From Corallococcus sp. AS-1-6 (lineage in GTDB: Bacteria; Myxococcota; Myxococcia; Myxococcales; Myxococcaceae), in assembly GCF_020037015.1 (NCBI RefSeq), contig NZ_JAIQDE010000015.1, forward strand, positions 140,941 to 204,940: a stretch of DNA of 64,000 nt. Direction: 5' to 3'. Under the pieces are notes generated by a model. It did no database searches, was not told where the DNA came from, and saw nothing but the letters and a program-made list of their open reading frames with translations. Positions 1 to 9,367 of this stretch are shown in pieces. Positions within the stretch are counted from its first letter, which is position 1, and every line of letters begins with the position of its first letter. The position numbers were made by a program, and so were the translations under genes.

Positions 1-183
1 GCGAACATGAACCGCAAGCTGGCGCCGGACATCGACACCGTCTTCATGATGACGGGCGAGGCCTACTTCTACATCTCCTCGCAGTTGGTCCGGGAGGTCG
101 CGACCTTCGGTGGGAACGTGGACGGGCTCGTGCCCCCGAACGTCAACGCGAGCCTGAAGAAGAAGTTCGGCCCGAAACCCTAG
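1..183 (+). CDS. coaD: Pantetheine-phosphate adenylyltransferase (CoaD), 3' end only
   Basis: The window opens inside a reading frame that gives 60 residues and a TAG stop. The visible tail reads FISS-like ([13 protein letters not shown]), then a [12 protein letters not shown] stretch. This is the conserved C-terminal signature of CoaD, which transfers AMP from ATP to 4'-phosphopantetheine in coenzyme A synthesis. The S-S-x-L-V-R-E segment and the G-x-V-x-G-L-V-P-P motif are seen directly; the nucleotide-binding N-terminus lies outside the window. It is followed by an aminotransferase gene on the same strand after an 81-base gap. Confidence 0.85.
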   Translation, partial: ANMNRKLAPDIDTVFMMTGEAYFYISSQLVREVATFGGNVDGLVPPNVNASLKKKFGPKP

Positions 184-264
184 GGTCGTCCCCAAGGGGC
201 AGTCGGCCCACGGGACGTACGAGCGGGCTTGTCCGCTTCGGGAGTTCCGCGCTAGGCAAGGCGC

Positions 265-1458
265 ATGAAACTCGCCCGCCGGCTGCAAGCCATCAAGCCC
301 TCCGCCACCCTGGCCCTCAACGCACGCGCCAAGGCGCTCGCCGCCAGCGGCAAGGACGTGGTGGTGCTCGCCGCCGGCGAGCCGGACTTCGACACGCCGG
401 AGTTCGTGAAGCAGGCGGCCATCGAGGCGCTGCGCACGGGCTTCACCAAGTACACCGCCACCGCGGGCATGCCGGAGCTGCGCGAGGCCGTCTGCCGCAA
501 GCTGGAGAAGGACAACGGCCTGAAGTACGCGCCGGACCAGGTGGTGGTGACGGCGGGCGGCAAGCAGTCCCTCTACAACTGCTTCCAGGCGCTGCTGGAC
601 GAAGGGGATGAGGTCATCATCTTCGCGCCGTACTGGGTGAGCTACCCGGACATGGTGCACCTGGCGGGCGGCACGCCGGTCATCGTCCCCACGCGCGAGG
701 AGGACGGCTACGCGCCGGACCCCGAGGCCATCAAGAAGGCGCTCACCCCGCGCACGCGCGCCATCGTGCTCAACAGCCCGGCCAACCCCACGGGCGCGGT
801 GTACTCGCGCGCCACGCTGGAGGGCATCGCCGCCGCGGTGCGCGGCCACGACTGCCTCCTCGTCACGGACGACATGTACGAGAAGCTCCTCTACACGGGG
901 GAGCCGTTCCTCAACATCGGCAACGTGGCGCCGGACCTGGTGCCCCGGCTGCTGGTGTCCAACGGCCTGTCCAAGTCCTACGCGATGACGGGCTGGCGGC
1001 TGGGCTACGCGGCCGGGCCCAAGGCGCTCATCTCCGGCATGCAGTTGGTGCAGGACCAGTCCACCTCCAACGCCTCGTCCATCACGCAGAAGGCGGCGCT
1101 GGCGGCGCTCACCGGCCCCACGGACACCATCACCGCGATGGTGAACGAGTACCGCGAGCGCAGGGACCTGTTCGTCGCGGGGCTCAACGCCATCCCCGGC
1201 ATCCGCTGCCGGCTGCCGGAGGGCGCCTTCTACGCGATGGCGGACGTGCGGGGCCTCCTGGGCAAGAGCTACCAGGGCAAGCCGCTGACGGACTCGCTCC
1301 AGCTCTCCGAGGCGCTGCTCAACGACTTCCTGGTGGCGGCGGTGCCCGGGGATCCGTTCGGCGCGCCGGGCTACATCCGCATGAGCTTCGTCACCTCGCG
1401 CGAGGTGCTCCAGAAGGGCCTGACGCGCCTGCGGGACTTCGTCGCGGCGCTGGGCTGA
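265..1458 (+). CDS. Pyridoxal-phosphate aminotransferase, aspartate aminotransferase type
   Basis: The 397-residue protein has the fold-type I aminotransferase layout. It shows an N-terminal AAGEPDFDTP substrate-binding motif, NSPANPTGAVY near residue 170, and the PLP lysine in SKSYAMTGWRLGY at about residue 237. A C-terminal RMSF segment carries the arginine that binds the substrate carboxylate. These features match subgroup Ib aspartate aminotransferases, which exchange amino groups between aspartate and 2-oxoglutarate in the cytoplasm. Related prephenate or aromatic aminotransferases share the same motifs, so substrate choice is not settled and I give no gene symbol. The ATG at 265 agrees with the family start. 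It converges on the gene ending at 1470. Confidence 0.9.
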   Translation: MKLARRLQAIKPSATLALNARAKALAASGKDVVVLAAGEPDFDTPEFVKQAAIEALRTGFTKYTATAGMPELREAVCRKLEKDNGLKYAPDQVVVTAGGKQSLYNCFQALLDEGDEVIIFAPYWVSYPDMVHLAGGTPVIVPTREEDGYAPDPEAIKKALTPRTRAIVLNSPANPTGAVYSRATLEGIAAAVRGHDCLLVTDDMYEKLLYTGEPFLNIGNVAPDLVPRLLVSNGLSKSYAMTGWRLGYAAGPKALISGMQLVQDQSTSNASSITQKAALAALTGPTDTITAMVNEYRERRDLFVAGLNAIPGIRCRLPEGAFYAMADVRGLLGKSYQGKPLTDSLQLSEALLNDFLVAAVPGDPFGAPGYIRMSFVTSREVLQKGLTRLRDFVAALG

Positions 1459-1469
1459 GGCGGGCGCCC

Positions 1470-2228
1470 TCAGTCCGTGTACGCGAAGGCGTGCCAGGTG
1501 AGGTCCGGGCTGCCGCGGAAGAGGAAGATGGCCGCGTGGCCCGAGAGGTTGCCCACCGCGGCCCAGGTGTCCTTGAGCGCGCGCGGATCCAGCCCCAGGC
1601 GCGCGGGCGGCTTGCCGTACTTCTTCTCCATCTCCGCGATGGGCAGCACCTCGATGTCGTAGAGGGTGACGAGGTCCGTGCGCCGCGCGCGCAACTGCTT
1701 CACCCACGCCTGCACCAGCTCGTCGGGGGTGTTGAAGCGCTTGTCCTCCAACTGGAACGGGTAGAGCAGCTCCGCGGACGCGTTGCGCACGTCCCCCGTG
1801 AGCAGGCTCTGGAAGAGGAAGCGCGCCTCGTTGTGGATGACCGAGCGGGCGATGCCCTCCGGGGACAGGTCCTCCTCGGTGGGGCGCGCGGCGTCGCGGC
1901 CCGGGGCCAGCAGCGGGACGCTGCCCACGGTGGAGGGCGTGGGCGGCGTGGGCGGACGCGCCGTGGGGGGCACGGGCGCGGCGGCCGGGGGCGTGGCGGC
2001 GGCCTGCGGAGGCTTGCGAGGGGCCGGCGTGGGCGCGGCCGGAGCCTGGGCCGCGGCGGGGGCGGGCGCCGGAGCCGGGGTGGGCTCGGCGGGGGCGGGC
2101 GCCGGCGCCGGGGCGGGCGCCCGGGGTGGCTCGGCGGTGGGCTCGGCGGCGGGCGTGGCGGGAGCGGGGTCCTGGGCGAGGGCGGGCGCGCAGAGTAGGA
2201 CGAGCAGGGCCAGGGGCCAGCGACGCAT
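1470..2228 (-). CDS. Secreted Pro/Ala-rich protein of unknown function
   Basis: The start at 2228 is chosen because a GGAGG ribosome-binding site lies five bases upstream and the protein then begins with a clear signal peptide (MRRWPLALLVLLCAPALA, cleavage before QDPAP). The frame stays open further upstream, but that extension lacks secretory features. Residues 20 to about 115 are a low-complexity Pro-Ala-Thr linker. The remaining 135 residues form a globular-looking domain with ARFLFQSLL, FNTPDELVQAWV and a Trp-rich end. That layout suggests a long periplasmic spacer carrying a small domain. I do not recognise the domain. It is convergent with the aminotransferase and divergent from carB. 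Confidence 0.75.
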   Translation of the reverse strand: MRRWPLALLVLLCAPALAQDPAPATPAAEPTAEPPRAPAPAPAPAPAEPTPAPAPAPAAAQAPAAPTPAPRKPPQAAATPPAAAPVPPTARPPTPPTPSTVGSVPLLAPGRDAARPTEEDLSPEGIARSVIHNEARFLFQSLLTGDVRNASAELLYPFQLEDKRFNTPDELVQAWVKQLRARRTDLVTLYDIEVLPIAEMEKKYGKPPARLGLDPRALKDTWAAVGNLSGHAAIFLFRGSPDLTWHAFAYTD

Positions 2229-2370
2229 GAAACCTCCGGAGGGAAGCGCGGCAGCGTAGCAGAGGACGCCGGGCCGGGGTCCCCCGAGCAAGCGGGCGTC
2301 GGACGGTCTCTTCGCATGCCACAACGCACCGCGTGCATGTGGCGGCGGACGTTGGTATGGGGGGCGCCCG

Positions 2371-5300
2371 ATGCCCAAGCGTACCGATATCCGGAAGGTT
2401 CTCGTGATTGGCTCGGGCCCGATTGTCATCGGGCAGGCCGTCGAGTTCGACTACTCAGGCACCCAGGCGATCAAGGCGCTTCGGGACGAGGGCGTGGAGG
2501 TGGTGCTGCTCAACAGCAACCCCGCCACGGTGATGACGGACCCAGAGTTCGCGCACCGCACCTACATTGAACCCATCACCGTGGAGGCGGCGGAGAAGAT
2601 CCTCGCCGCCGAGCGGCCGGACTCGCTCCTGCCCACCATGGGCGGGCAGACGGCGCTGAACCTGGCCAAGGCGCTGGCGGAGCGCGGCATCCTGGAGAAG
2701 TACGGGGTGCGGCTCATCGGCGCGTCCCTGGAGGCCATCAACAAGGCGGAGGACCGCCAGCTCTTCAAGGCGGCCATGCAGAAGATCGGCGTGGCGCTGC
2801 CCAAGAGCGGCTACGCGACGACGCTCGCGGACGCCATGGCGCTGGTGGAGGAGATCGGCTTCCCGGCCATCATCCGCCCCTCCTTCACGCTGGGCGGGAC
2901 GGGCGGCGGCATCGCGTACAACCGCGAGGAGTTCGAGGCCATCTGCCGCTCGGGCCTCAAGGCGAGCCCCACCTCCACCATCCTCGTGGAGGAGAGCGTG
3001 CTCGGCTGGAAGGAGTACGAGCTGGAGGTGGTCCGCGACTCGGCGGACAACGTCATCATCATCTGCTCCATCGAGAACCTGGACCCGATGGGCGTGCACA
3101 CCGGTGACTCCATCACCGTGGCGCCCGCGCAGACGCTGACGGACCGCGAGTACCAGCGCATGCGGCAGGCGTCGCTGGCCATCATCCGCGAGATTGGCGT
3201 CGACACGGGCGGCTCCAACATCCAGTTCGGCATCCACCCGCGTGACGGCCGCATGGTCGTCATCGAGATGAACCCGCGCGTGTCGCGCTCCAGCGCGCTG
3301 GCGTCCAAGGCGACGGGCTACCCCATCGCGAAGGTCGCCGCGAAGCTGGCGCTGGGCTACACGCTGGACGAATTGCGCAACGACATCACCCGCGACACGC
3401 CGGCCTCCTTCGAGCCGACGCTGGACTACGTGGTGGTGAAGGTGCCGCGCTTCAACTTCGAGAAGTTCCCCAAGGCGGACCGCACGCTGACCACGAGCAT
3501 GCGCTCGGTGGGCGAGGTGATGGCCATTGGCCGCACCTTCCCCGAGGCGTACATGAAGGCGCTGCGCTCCATGGAGCTGGGGCGCGTGGGCCTGGAGTCG
3601 CCGGAGCTGCCCACGGAGAAGGAGGAGCGCGAGAAGGTCCTGCACGAGGGCCTGCGCGTGCCCCGCCCGGAGCGCCCGTGGTTCGTGGCGCAGGCCTTCC
3701 GCGAGGGCATGACGGTGGAGCAGGTGCACCAGCTCTCCGCCATCGACCCGTGGTTCCTGCGGCACATCGAGGCGCTGGTGCGCGAGGCGCAGGCGCTGGC
3801 GGACATTGGCCGCCTGGACCACCTGACGGACGACGTGCTCCGGCAGGCGAAGGCGCACGGCTTCTCCGACAAGTACCTGGGCAACCTGATGGGCTACCCG
3901 GAGGCGGAGGTGCGGGCGCACCGGCACGCGCGCGGCATCCGTCCGGTGTTCAAGCGGGTGGACACCTGCGCCGCGGAGTTCGAGGCGTACACGCCCTACC
4001 TGTACTCCACCTACGAGGAGGAGGACGAGGCGCCCCCCACGGACCGGCAGAAGGTCCTGATTCTTGGCAGCGGGCCCATCCGCATCGGGCAGGGCATCGA
4101 GTTCGACTACGCGTGCGTGCACGCGGCCTTCGCGCTGCGCGAGGCCGGGTACGAGACGGTGATGGTCAACTGCAACCCGGAGACGGTGTCCACGGACTAC
4201 GACACGTCCGACCGCCTCTACTTCGAGCCGCTGACGATCGAGGACGTGCTGGAGGTGTCCCAGCGCGAGAAGCCGGTGGGCGCCATCGTGCAGTTCGGCG
4301 GGCAGACGCCGCTGCGGCTGAGCGTGCCGCTGGAGCAGGCGGGGCTGCCCATCCTGGGCACGTCGCCGGACGCCATCGACCGGGCGGAGGACCGCGAGAA
4401 GTTCGCGAAGCTGATCGAGAAGCTGGGCCTGAAGCAGCCGGAGAACGGCGTCGCGCGCAGCCACGCGGAGGCCTTCAAGGTGGCCGAGCGCATTGGCTAC
4501 CCGGTGATGGTGCGTCCGTCGTACGTGCTGGGCGGGCGGGCGATGGAGACGGTCTACGACGCGGCCAGCCTGGAGCGCTACATGCGCGAGGCGGTGAGCG
4601 CGTCGCCGGAGCACCCGGTGCTGATCGATCGCTTCCTGAAGGACGCGATTGAAGTGGACCTGGACCTGGTGGCGGACCGCACGGGGCAGGTGCTGATTGG
4701 CGGCGTGCTGGAGCACATCCAGGAGGCGGGTGTGCACTCGGGTGACGCGGCGGCGACGCTGCCTCCGCACTCGCTGTCACCGGACCTGGTGGAGCGGATG
4801 AAGGACCAGGCCATCTCCATGGCGCGCGAGCTGGGCGTGGTAGGCCTGATGAACGTGCAGTTCGCCATCCAGGGGAAGAACATCTACATCCTGGAGGTGA
4901 ACCCGCGCGCCAGCCGCACGGTGCCGTTCATCTCCAAGGCGACGGGCGTCCCGATGGCGAAGATCGCGGCGCTCTGCATGGTGGGCAAGACGCTGAAGGA
5001 GCTGGGCCGCACGGAGGAGCCGGAGTTCCGGCACGTGGCGGTGAAGGAGAGCGTCTTCCCGTTCGCGCGCTTCGCTGGCGTGGACGTCATCCTGGGCCCG
5101 GAGATGAAGTCCACGGGCGAGGTGATGGGCCTGGCGGAGGACTACGCGTCCGCGTTCGCGAAGAGCCAGTTGGCGGCGGGCGTGAAGCTGCCCAAGAGCG
5201 GCCGGGTGTTCATCTCCGTGAAGGACGAGGACAAGCCGGCGGTGGTGGACCTGGCGAAGCGCCTGCGGTCGATGGGCTTCAGCCTGACGGCGACGGCGGG

Positions 5301-5622
5301 CACGCACGACTACCTGCTGACGAAGGGCATCGAGTCGCAGCGGGTGCAGAAGGTGAAGGAGGGCCGGCCGAACATCGTCGACAAGATCGTCGACGGGGAG
5401 ATCGTCCTGGTCATCAACACCACCTTCGGCAAGCAGGAGATCGCGGACAGCTTCTCCATCCGCCGTGAGGCGCTGATGCACTCGGTGCCGTACTACACGA
5501 CGGTGCAGGCGGCGCGCATGGCGGTGGGCGCGCTGGAGTCGCTGAAGCGCTCGGACCTCGCGGTGAAGCCGCTGCAGGGCTACCTGTACGGCGAGAACGG
5601 CGTGCCCCCGGCGCGCCGGTAG
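2371..5622 (+). CDS. carB: Carbamoyl-phosphate synthase large subunit
   Basis: The 1083-residue protein is full length for CarB. It contains the internal duplication expected of the enzyme: [13 protein letters not shown] at the start of the first half and [13 protein letters not shown] near residue 565. Each half has an ATP-grasp synthetase domain with its [22 protein letters not shown] loop ([12 protein letters not shown] in the second half). An MGS-like allosteric domain occupies the C-terminus ([10 protein letters not shown] to the end). It combines bicarbonate, ATP and glutamine-derived ammonia to make carbamoyl phosphate for pyrimidine and arginine synthesis. The small subunit carA is not adjacent. 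A hairpin at 5645-5674 follows the stop. Confidence 0.98.
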   Translation: MPKRTDIRKVLVIGSGPIVIGQAVEFDYSGTQAIKALRDEGVEVVLLNSNPATVMTDPEFAHRTYIEPITVEAAEKILAAERPDSLLPTMGGQTALNLAKALAERGILEKYGVRLIGASLEAINKAEDRQLFKAAMQKIGVALPKSGYATTLADAMALVEEIGFPAIIRPSFTLGGTGGGIAYNREEFEAICRSGLKASPTSTILVEESVLGWKEYELEVVRDSADNVIIICSIENLDPMGVHTGDSITVAPAQTLTDREYQRMRQASLAIIREIGVDTGGSNIQFGIHPRDGRMVVIEMNPRVSRSSALASKATGYPIAKVAAKLALGYTLDELRNDITRDTPASFEPTLDYVVVKVPRFNFEKFPKADRTLTTSMRSVGEVMAIGRTFPEAYMKALRSMELGRVGLESPELPTEKEEREKVLHEGLRVPRPERPWFVAQAFREGMTVEQVHQLSAIDPWFLRHIEALVREAQALADIGRLDHLTDDVLRQAKAHGFSDKYLGNLMGYPEAEVRAHRHARGIRPVFKRVDTCAAEFEAYTPYLYSTYEEEDEAPPTDRQKVLILGSGPIRIGQGIEFDYACVHAAFALREAGYETVMVNCNPETVSTDYDTSDRLYFEPLTIEDVLEVSQREKPVGAIVQFGGQTPLRLSVPLEQAGLPILGTSPDAIDRAEDREKFAKLIEKLGLKQPENGVARSHAEAFKVAERIGYPVMVRPSYVLGGRAMETVYDAASLERYMREAVSASPEHPVLIDRFLKDAIEVDLDLVADRTGQVLIGGVLEHIQEAGVHSGDAAATLPPHSLSPDLVERMKDQAISMARELGVVGLMNVQFAIQGKNIYILEVNPRASRTVPFISKATGVPMAKIAALCMVGKTLKELGRTEEPEFRHVAVKESVFPFARFAGVDVILGPEMKSTGEVMGLAEDYASAFAKSQLAAGVKLPKSGRVFISVKDEDKPAVVDLAKRLRSMGFSLTATAGTHDYLLTKGIESQRVQKVKEGRPNIVDKIVDGEIVLVINTTFGKQEIADSFSIRREALMHSVPYYTTVQAARMAVGALESLKRSDLAVKPLQGYLYGENGVPPARR

Positions 5623-5644
5623 GGACGGGCCGCGGATGGATGGA

Positions 5645-5674
5645 CCGGGCCTCCCTGGACGACAGGGGGCCCGG
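5645..5674 (+). terminator. Hairpin after carB
   Basis: The left arm (5645-5657) and right arm (5663-5674) pair over 12 G/C-rich base pairs with one bulged T and a five-base GACGA loop. It begins 22 bases after the carB stop. No T-run follows, which is common for stem-only terminators in high-GC genomes. Confidence 0.5.
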
Positions 5675-5696
5675 CGCCTGGAGAGGAATGGCGTGA

Positions 5697-6131
5697 GTCG
5701 CTCCACCTCACGGTTCGTGCCCCCAGGCCTGCGTGGATCATGACAAGGACGGCCTGGGGGCCCGCGAGGACAACTGCCCGCTTGTCTTCAACCCGGACCC
5801 GCAGGACCGTGACGGGGACCACATCGGAGACGCGTGCGATCCGGACCTCGTTCATGCGGACGTGTGGCTCGTGGCGTCCCTGGCGCCGTCCCCGGTCCTT
5901 GTGAACGACGAGATCCGGCTGTCGGCGACGGTCACCAACACAGGCAACCTCGCCGCGACGGGCCTCTCCGTTCGAGTGATCCTACCCGATGCCATGACCC
6001 TGCTCCGAAGCACGGATGGAACAGGTCAGCCGTGTCAGGTCTATGGGATGCGCGTCATTTGCGCGATGCCAGCGATTGGAGGGATTGACTCCACGAGCAT
6101 CGTATCGCCACTGCCGGGGCACACTCCATGA
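5697..6131 (+). pseudogene. Remnant of a thrombospondin type-3 repeat / DUF11 surface protein
   Basis: The frame is open from 5697 after an in-frame TGA at 5694, and the first usable start would be a GTG at 5733 without a convincing ribosome-binding site. It begins in the middle of a calcium-binding thrombospondin type-3 repeat: D-x-D-x-DGL, then REDNCPLVFNPDPQD and DGDHIGDACDPD. About 75 residues of a DUF11-like immunoglobulin fold follow (SATVTNTGNLAATGLSVRV), and the frame stops before the domain is complete. There is no signal peptide and no anchor. Such modules normally sit inside long exported proteins, so I read this as a relic truncated at both ends. A short expressed protein remains possible. 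Confidence 0.55.
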
Positions 6132-6320
6132 GCGGTGCGCCTGTTGAGATGATGTGAGTTGCTCGACTTGGCTGGCTTCACGGATTTGAACCCATGTCCT
6201 GTTTGGCCCGCCGGATGCGGGCGTGTGTCACGGCGTGCTATGCCCATGCGCGACGCGTGGAGTTGCTCCGCGCTGCGCTGCATGGGTGGGGGCCCCGCCC
6301 GCCGAGGTGAGGCTTCCGTC

Positions 6321-8330
6321 ATGGTGTTCCTGCTCCCGCTTGGAGTGGATGGTGCGACGTTGGACCGTCGCCCCTGGGTCTCCGTCTCCATCGCCGCCAT
6401 CTGTGCCGTGGCCTTCTTCATCACCTGGGTGGTTCCCGCGAACCCGGGCGGGGTGGGTGAGGGCGAGGTTCGCGAGCTGCTCCAGGAGACGCTCGCCCAT
6501 CCCGACCTGGAGCTGCCCCCGGGCTGCACCACGCTCCTCAGTGAGCACGGCAAGGCGCTGCTGGCCCGGCTGAAGGAGGAGGCGGAGGTGCCGGCCGGTG
6601 GTGTGGACGTGAATGCGCTCCAGGCACGGCTTGACGCGCATTGTGAGAGCATCCTGGAGGCGAGGGATTCGGGCCTGTTCTACCGCCTGGGCCTCCTGCC
6701 CGCGCGGGGCCCGATCCAGTGGGGCTGGCTGACGTACATGTTCCTGCACCTCGGGTGGATGCACCTGCTGGGGAACCTGCTGTTCTTCTACGTCGTGGGG
6801 TTGCTGCTCGAGGACGCCTGGGGCCGGCCGCTGTTCGCGGCCTTCTACGGGGTGGGGGGCCTGGTGGCGGGGATCGCCCACTTCGCGCTCGATCCCCAAT
6901 CCCAGACACTGATGGTCGGTGCTTCTGGCGCGGTGGCGGCGTGCATGGGCGCGTTCTGTCTGCGCTTCGCCACGCGCAAGGTCCGCGTGGGCTACCTCCT
7001 CTGGTTCCTGAAGATCTGGCGCGGAACCTTCGGTGTTCCCGGTTGGCTTTGGGCAGGGCTCTGGTTCGGCAACGAGGTGCTCGACTTCCTCCTCTGGGGC
7101 AACAACACGGGCGTCGCGGTGATGGCGCACATTGGCGGGTTTGCCTTCGGCTTTGTCGCGGCCAGCGCGCTGCGTGTGACACGCCTGGAGGAGCGCTTCG
7201 TCGCCCCCGCCATCGCCGCGCGTGAGGGCGGCTGGGTGGCGGACCCGCGCATGCTGGAGGCTCAAACGGCGCTGGACGGCGGAGACCGTGAGAAGGCACG
7301 GGCGACCTTCCAGCGCATCCTGGCGGACCATCCGGACAACACCGAGGCGCTGCTCTCCCTGGGGCGGATGGAGCTGGAGGACGGCCGGGTGCCTTCCGGC
7401 TCCGCGCGGGTGGAGAAGGCGCTGCAGCTTCTGGTCGGACGTGACGTCCCTGAGCCGCTCTGGCACGCCGTGGACCAGTTGGGAGAGCTGTTCCCCGTGG
7501 ACCGGCTGCGCCCGGGTGTCGCCTGGCGCGTGGCGCAGGGCATGGACCAGGAGGGGGCGCCCTCCAACGTGATGGGGATGGCCGAGTCGCTCTATGTCGC
7601 GGCGGGCAAGGGCACCGGCGCCATGGCGGTGCGCGCCCTGATTCGCGCCGCGGAGCTGCGGCTGGCGCGCCGCGACGCGCCGGAGAAGGCGGCGGAGTAC
7701 CTGGCCCGGGCGAAGCCGATGGCGACCGGCGATGCCGCCACCTTGGCGGAGCGGATTGGCCCACTGGAGCTGGAAGCGGCCCGGATGGAGGCGCGGAGGA
7801 AGGACCGGGGCATCGCCCTGGACACGGAGTCCGCCGCGCCACGGACCCGCGCCGTCGCGGCCCTGGCGCCCGCGTCGCCCGGCAGCTCCACGCTGCCCCC
7901 GCGAATCATCCCCTGTCGCATCCTGGGGCTGTCCGACAAGGCCCTGATGGTGGAGTCCCAGGGAGGACAGCGCCGGTCGCTGGCAGTCACGGAGGTCATG
8001 GCGGTGGCCGTGGGCATGCTGCCCATCGCCGGTCCCGAAGGCACGGCTCCCCGGCAGACGGTGCTCACCGACCTGGTGGTGTCATGGGGCGACCTGGAGC
8101 AGGGGCCGACCGTGCTGCGCATCCCGGCCGCCGGGCTCGGGCTGCCGGAGCGCTATCCCGGCGTCGCGCCACGCGAGGCCTACGCGCGCTTCCTGTCGGC
8201 GCTGCTGGAGCACTCCGGCGCCAATGCCCTGCCAGACGCGCCCACGCTGGCCGAGGGCCGCTATCCACGCTTCGCCACCGAGGGCGAGCTCACGGCGCAC
8301 TACTACGGTCAGGTGGCCGCGGCGGCTTGA
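6321..8330 (+). CDS. Rhomboid-family intramembrane serine protease with C-terminal TPR region
   Basis: The ATG at 6321 is chosen over upstream starts because GAGGTGAGG lies just before it and the protein then begins with a short cytoplasmic stretch and a first membrane helix. The 669 residues divide into a rhomboid domain (about 1-285) and a soluble tail. Rhomboid signatures are HLGWMHLLGNLLFFYVVG, the catalytic serine in GASGAVAACMG (about residue 202) and the catalytic histidine in AHIGGFAFGF (about residue 270). An unusually long hydrophilic loop of some 80 residues separates helices 1 and 2. The tail contains TPR-like helices (TALDGGDREKARATFQRIL) and ends in a domain I do not recognise. 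It should cleave membrane-protein substrates in the inner membrane. Confidence 0.9.
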   Translation: MVFLLPLGVDGATLDRRPWVSVSIAAICAVAFFITWVVPANPGGVGEGEVRELLQETLAHPDLELPPGCTTLLSEHGKALLARLKEEAEVPAGGVDVNALQARLDAHCESILEARDSGLFYRLGLLPARGPIQWGWLTYMFLHLGWMHLLGNLLFFYVVGLLLEDAWGRPLFAAFYGVGGLVAGIAHFALDPQSQTLMVGASGAVAACMGAFCLRFATRKVRVGYLLWFLKIWRGTFGVPGWLWAGLWFGNEVLDFLLWGNNTGVAVMAHIGGFAFGFVAASALRVTRLEERFVAPAIAAREGGWVADPRMLEAQTALDGGDREKARATFQRILADHPDNTEALLSLGRMELEDGRVPSGSARVEKALQLLVGRDVPEPLWHAVDQLGELFPVDRLRPGVAWRVAQGMDQEGAPSNVMGMAESLYVAAGKGTGAMAVRALIRAAELRLARRDAPEKAAEYLARAKPMATGDAATLAERIGPLELEAARMEARRKDRGIALDTESAAPRTRAVAALAPASPGSSTLPPRIIPCRILGLSDKALMVESQGGQRRSLAVTEVMAVAVGMLPIAGPEGTAPRQTVLTDLVVSWGDLEQGPTVLRIPAAGLGLPERYPGVAPREAYARFLSALLEHSGANALPDAPTLAEGRYPRFATEGELTAHYYGQVAAAA

Positions 8331-8583
8331 TGCGGGGGGAGACCTCCGGGCCCGGTACCGGCCTTGTTCCCAGACATCGCGGCGCAGCCGCTCGTGAGCT
8401 CGGTTCGTGCCCGAGGCGAGGACCTGATTGCGGCGGAACGGGCTGTAGGTGCCTGGGGGCGCATCGCCTCCTGTTCAATCCCGCGTCCACCGTGGTATCC
8501 GCGTACGTTGCTGCCCCGCGAGGCCGGGGCCTCGTCCGCTCACGAGACGTATGAGCGCCACCGCTGGCACCAGGGGTCTCATC

Positions 8584-9357
8584 ATGACGTCGGCTTCCCT
8601 TCCTCGCTGGCGGTCCCCCTTTGTTCGCCTCGTGATTCCCGCGACGTTGTCGTTGGGCCTGCTGACAAGCTGTGAAAGCGCCCAGGACAAGCTGCTTCGT
8701 GGGTTCATGGAAACCAAGGCGTGTAACGGCTGTCAGTTGGTCGGGGCGCGTCTGGAGGGGGCCGTGCTGCCAGGGGCGCAGCTCCGGGACGCCTCCCTGC
8801 GAGAAGCACGGCTTGCTCGGGCGAATCTGCGCGGCGCGGATCTGCGAGGGGCCTCCCTGGCCTCAAGCGATCTGAGTCACGCCGAGTTGCAAGGAGCCCG
8901 GTTCGAGGGGGCCTACCTGACGGGCACCCAACTCCAGGACGCCAACCTGGAAGGGGCGGACCTTCAGGGCGCGCGCTCCCTGGAGAGTGCGGACTTCTCG
9001 GGCGCCAATCTGCGGAATGCCCGGCTCGCTGGCAGCAGGTTCTTTGGCCCCTCAGGCCCGTATCAACGCACCGAGCGTTCTCATTTCTATTCTGTCCCAA
9101 GCGGCGGGGCGAGCCTGCCGCGGGTGGACTTGCGCTCGGCGGATCTGAAAGACGCTGTCCTGGCGTACTGCAATCTGCAAGGCGCCCAGCTTCAGGGCGC
9201 CATCTTGCGCGATGCCTCGCTGGAGGGCGCCGACCTTCGCGGCGCGAACCTCCTGGATGCGGACCTGAAAGGCGCCCAACTGGAGCAGGCTATCTGGGTG
9301 GATGGCACCCGCTGTGGGCCTGGCTCCGTGGGTCGCTGCGCCCCCGAAAAGCCCTGA
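8584..9357 (+). CDS. Pentapeptide-repeat lipoprotein
   Basis: The 257-residue protein starts with a lipoprotein signal ending in LGLLTSC (Cys30), preceded by AGGGG as a plausible ribosome-binding site. From about residue 45 it consists of A(D/N)LxG-type pentapeptide repeats (for example ARLEGAVLPGAQL, ANLRGADLRGASL), broken by a 30-residue insert near residues 155-185. Repeats of this kind fold into a right-handed quadrilateral beta-helix. A short conserved CNGCQL cysteine pair precedes the repeats. The mature protein should be membrane-anchored and face the periplasm. It lies tail-to-tail, 10 bases from a GHSHGG hydrolase that ends the T6SS operon, so a role in protection against that enzyme is possible but unproven. 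An alternative start lies at 8551. Confidence 0.8.
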   Translation: MTSASLPRWRSPFVRLVIPATLSLGLLTSCESAQDKLLRGFMETKACNGCQLVGARLEGAVLPGAQLRDASLREARLARANLRGADLRGASLASSDLSHAELQGARFEGAYLTGTQLQDANLEGADLQGARSLESADFSGANLRNARLAGSRFFGPSGPYQRTERSHFYSVPSGGASLPRVDLRSADLKDAVLAYCNLQGAQLQGAILRDASLEGADLRGANLLDADLKGAQLEQAIWVDGTRCGPGSVGRCAPEKP

Positions 9358-9367
9358 AGGGACTTCT

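Noticed and set aside
1890..2170. Short GC-rich periodic sequence that could look like a repeat array
   Set aside because: It encodes the Pro/Ala linker of the secreted protein at 1470-2228. Period and composition follow codons, and there are no spacers as in CRISPR.
2455..4770. 771-residue open frame opposite carB
   Set aside because: It is an antisense shadow of a highly conserved gene in high-GC DNA, with Arg/His/Leu-rich low-complexity translation.
6160..6205. On the minus strand, a GGGTTCAAATCC stretch resembling a tRNA T-loop
   Set aside because: The T-stem does not pair in normal register, and there is no matching acceptor, anticodon or D arm in the upstream 75 bases. At best it is a chance match or a very short remnant.
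6321..8330. Rhomboid protease as the sorting enzyme for the MYXO-CTERM protein at 11250
   Set aside because: Rhombosortases serve GlyGly-CTERM tails. MYXO-CTERM tails are thought to use a different protease family, and the fused TPR tail does not fit a sortase.
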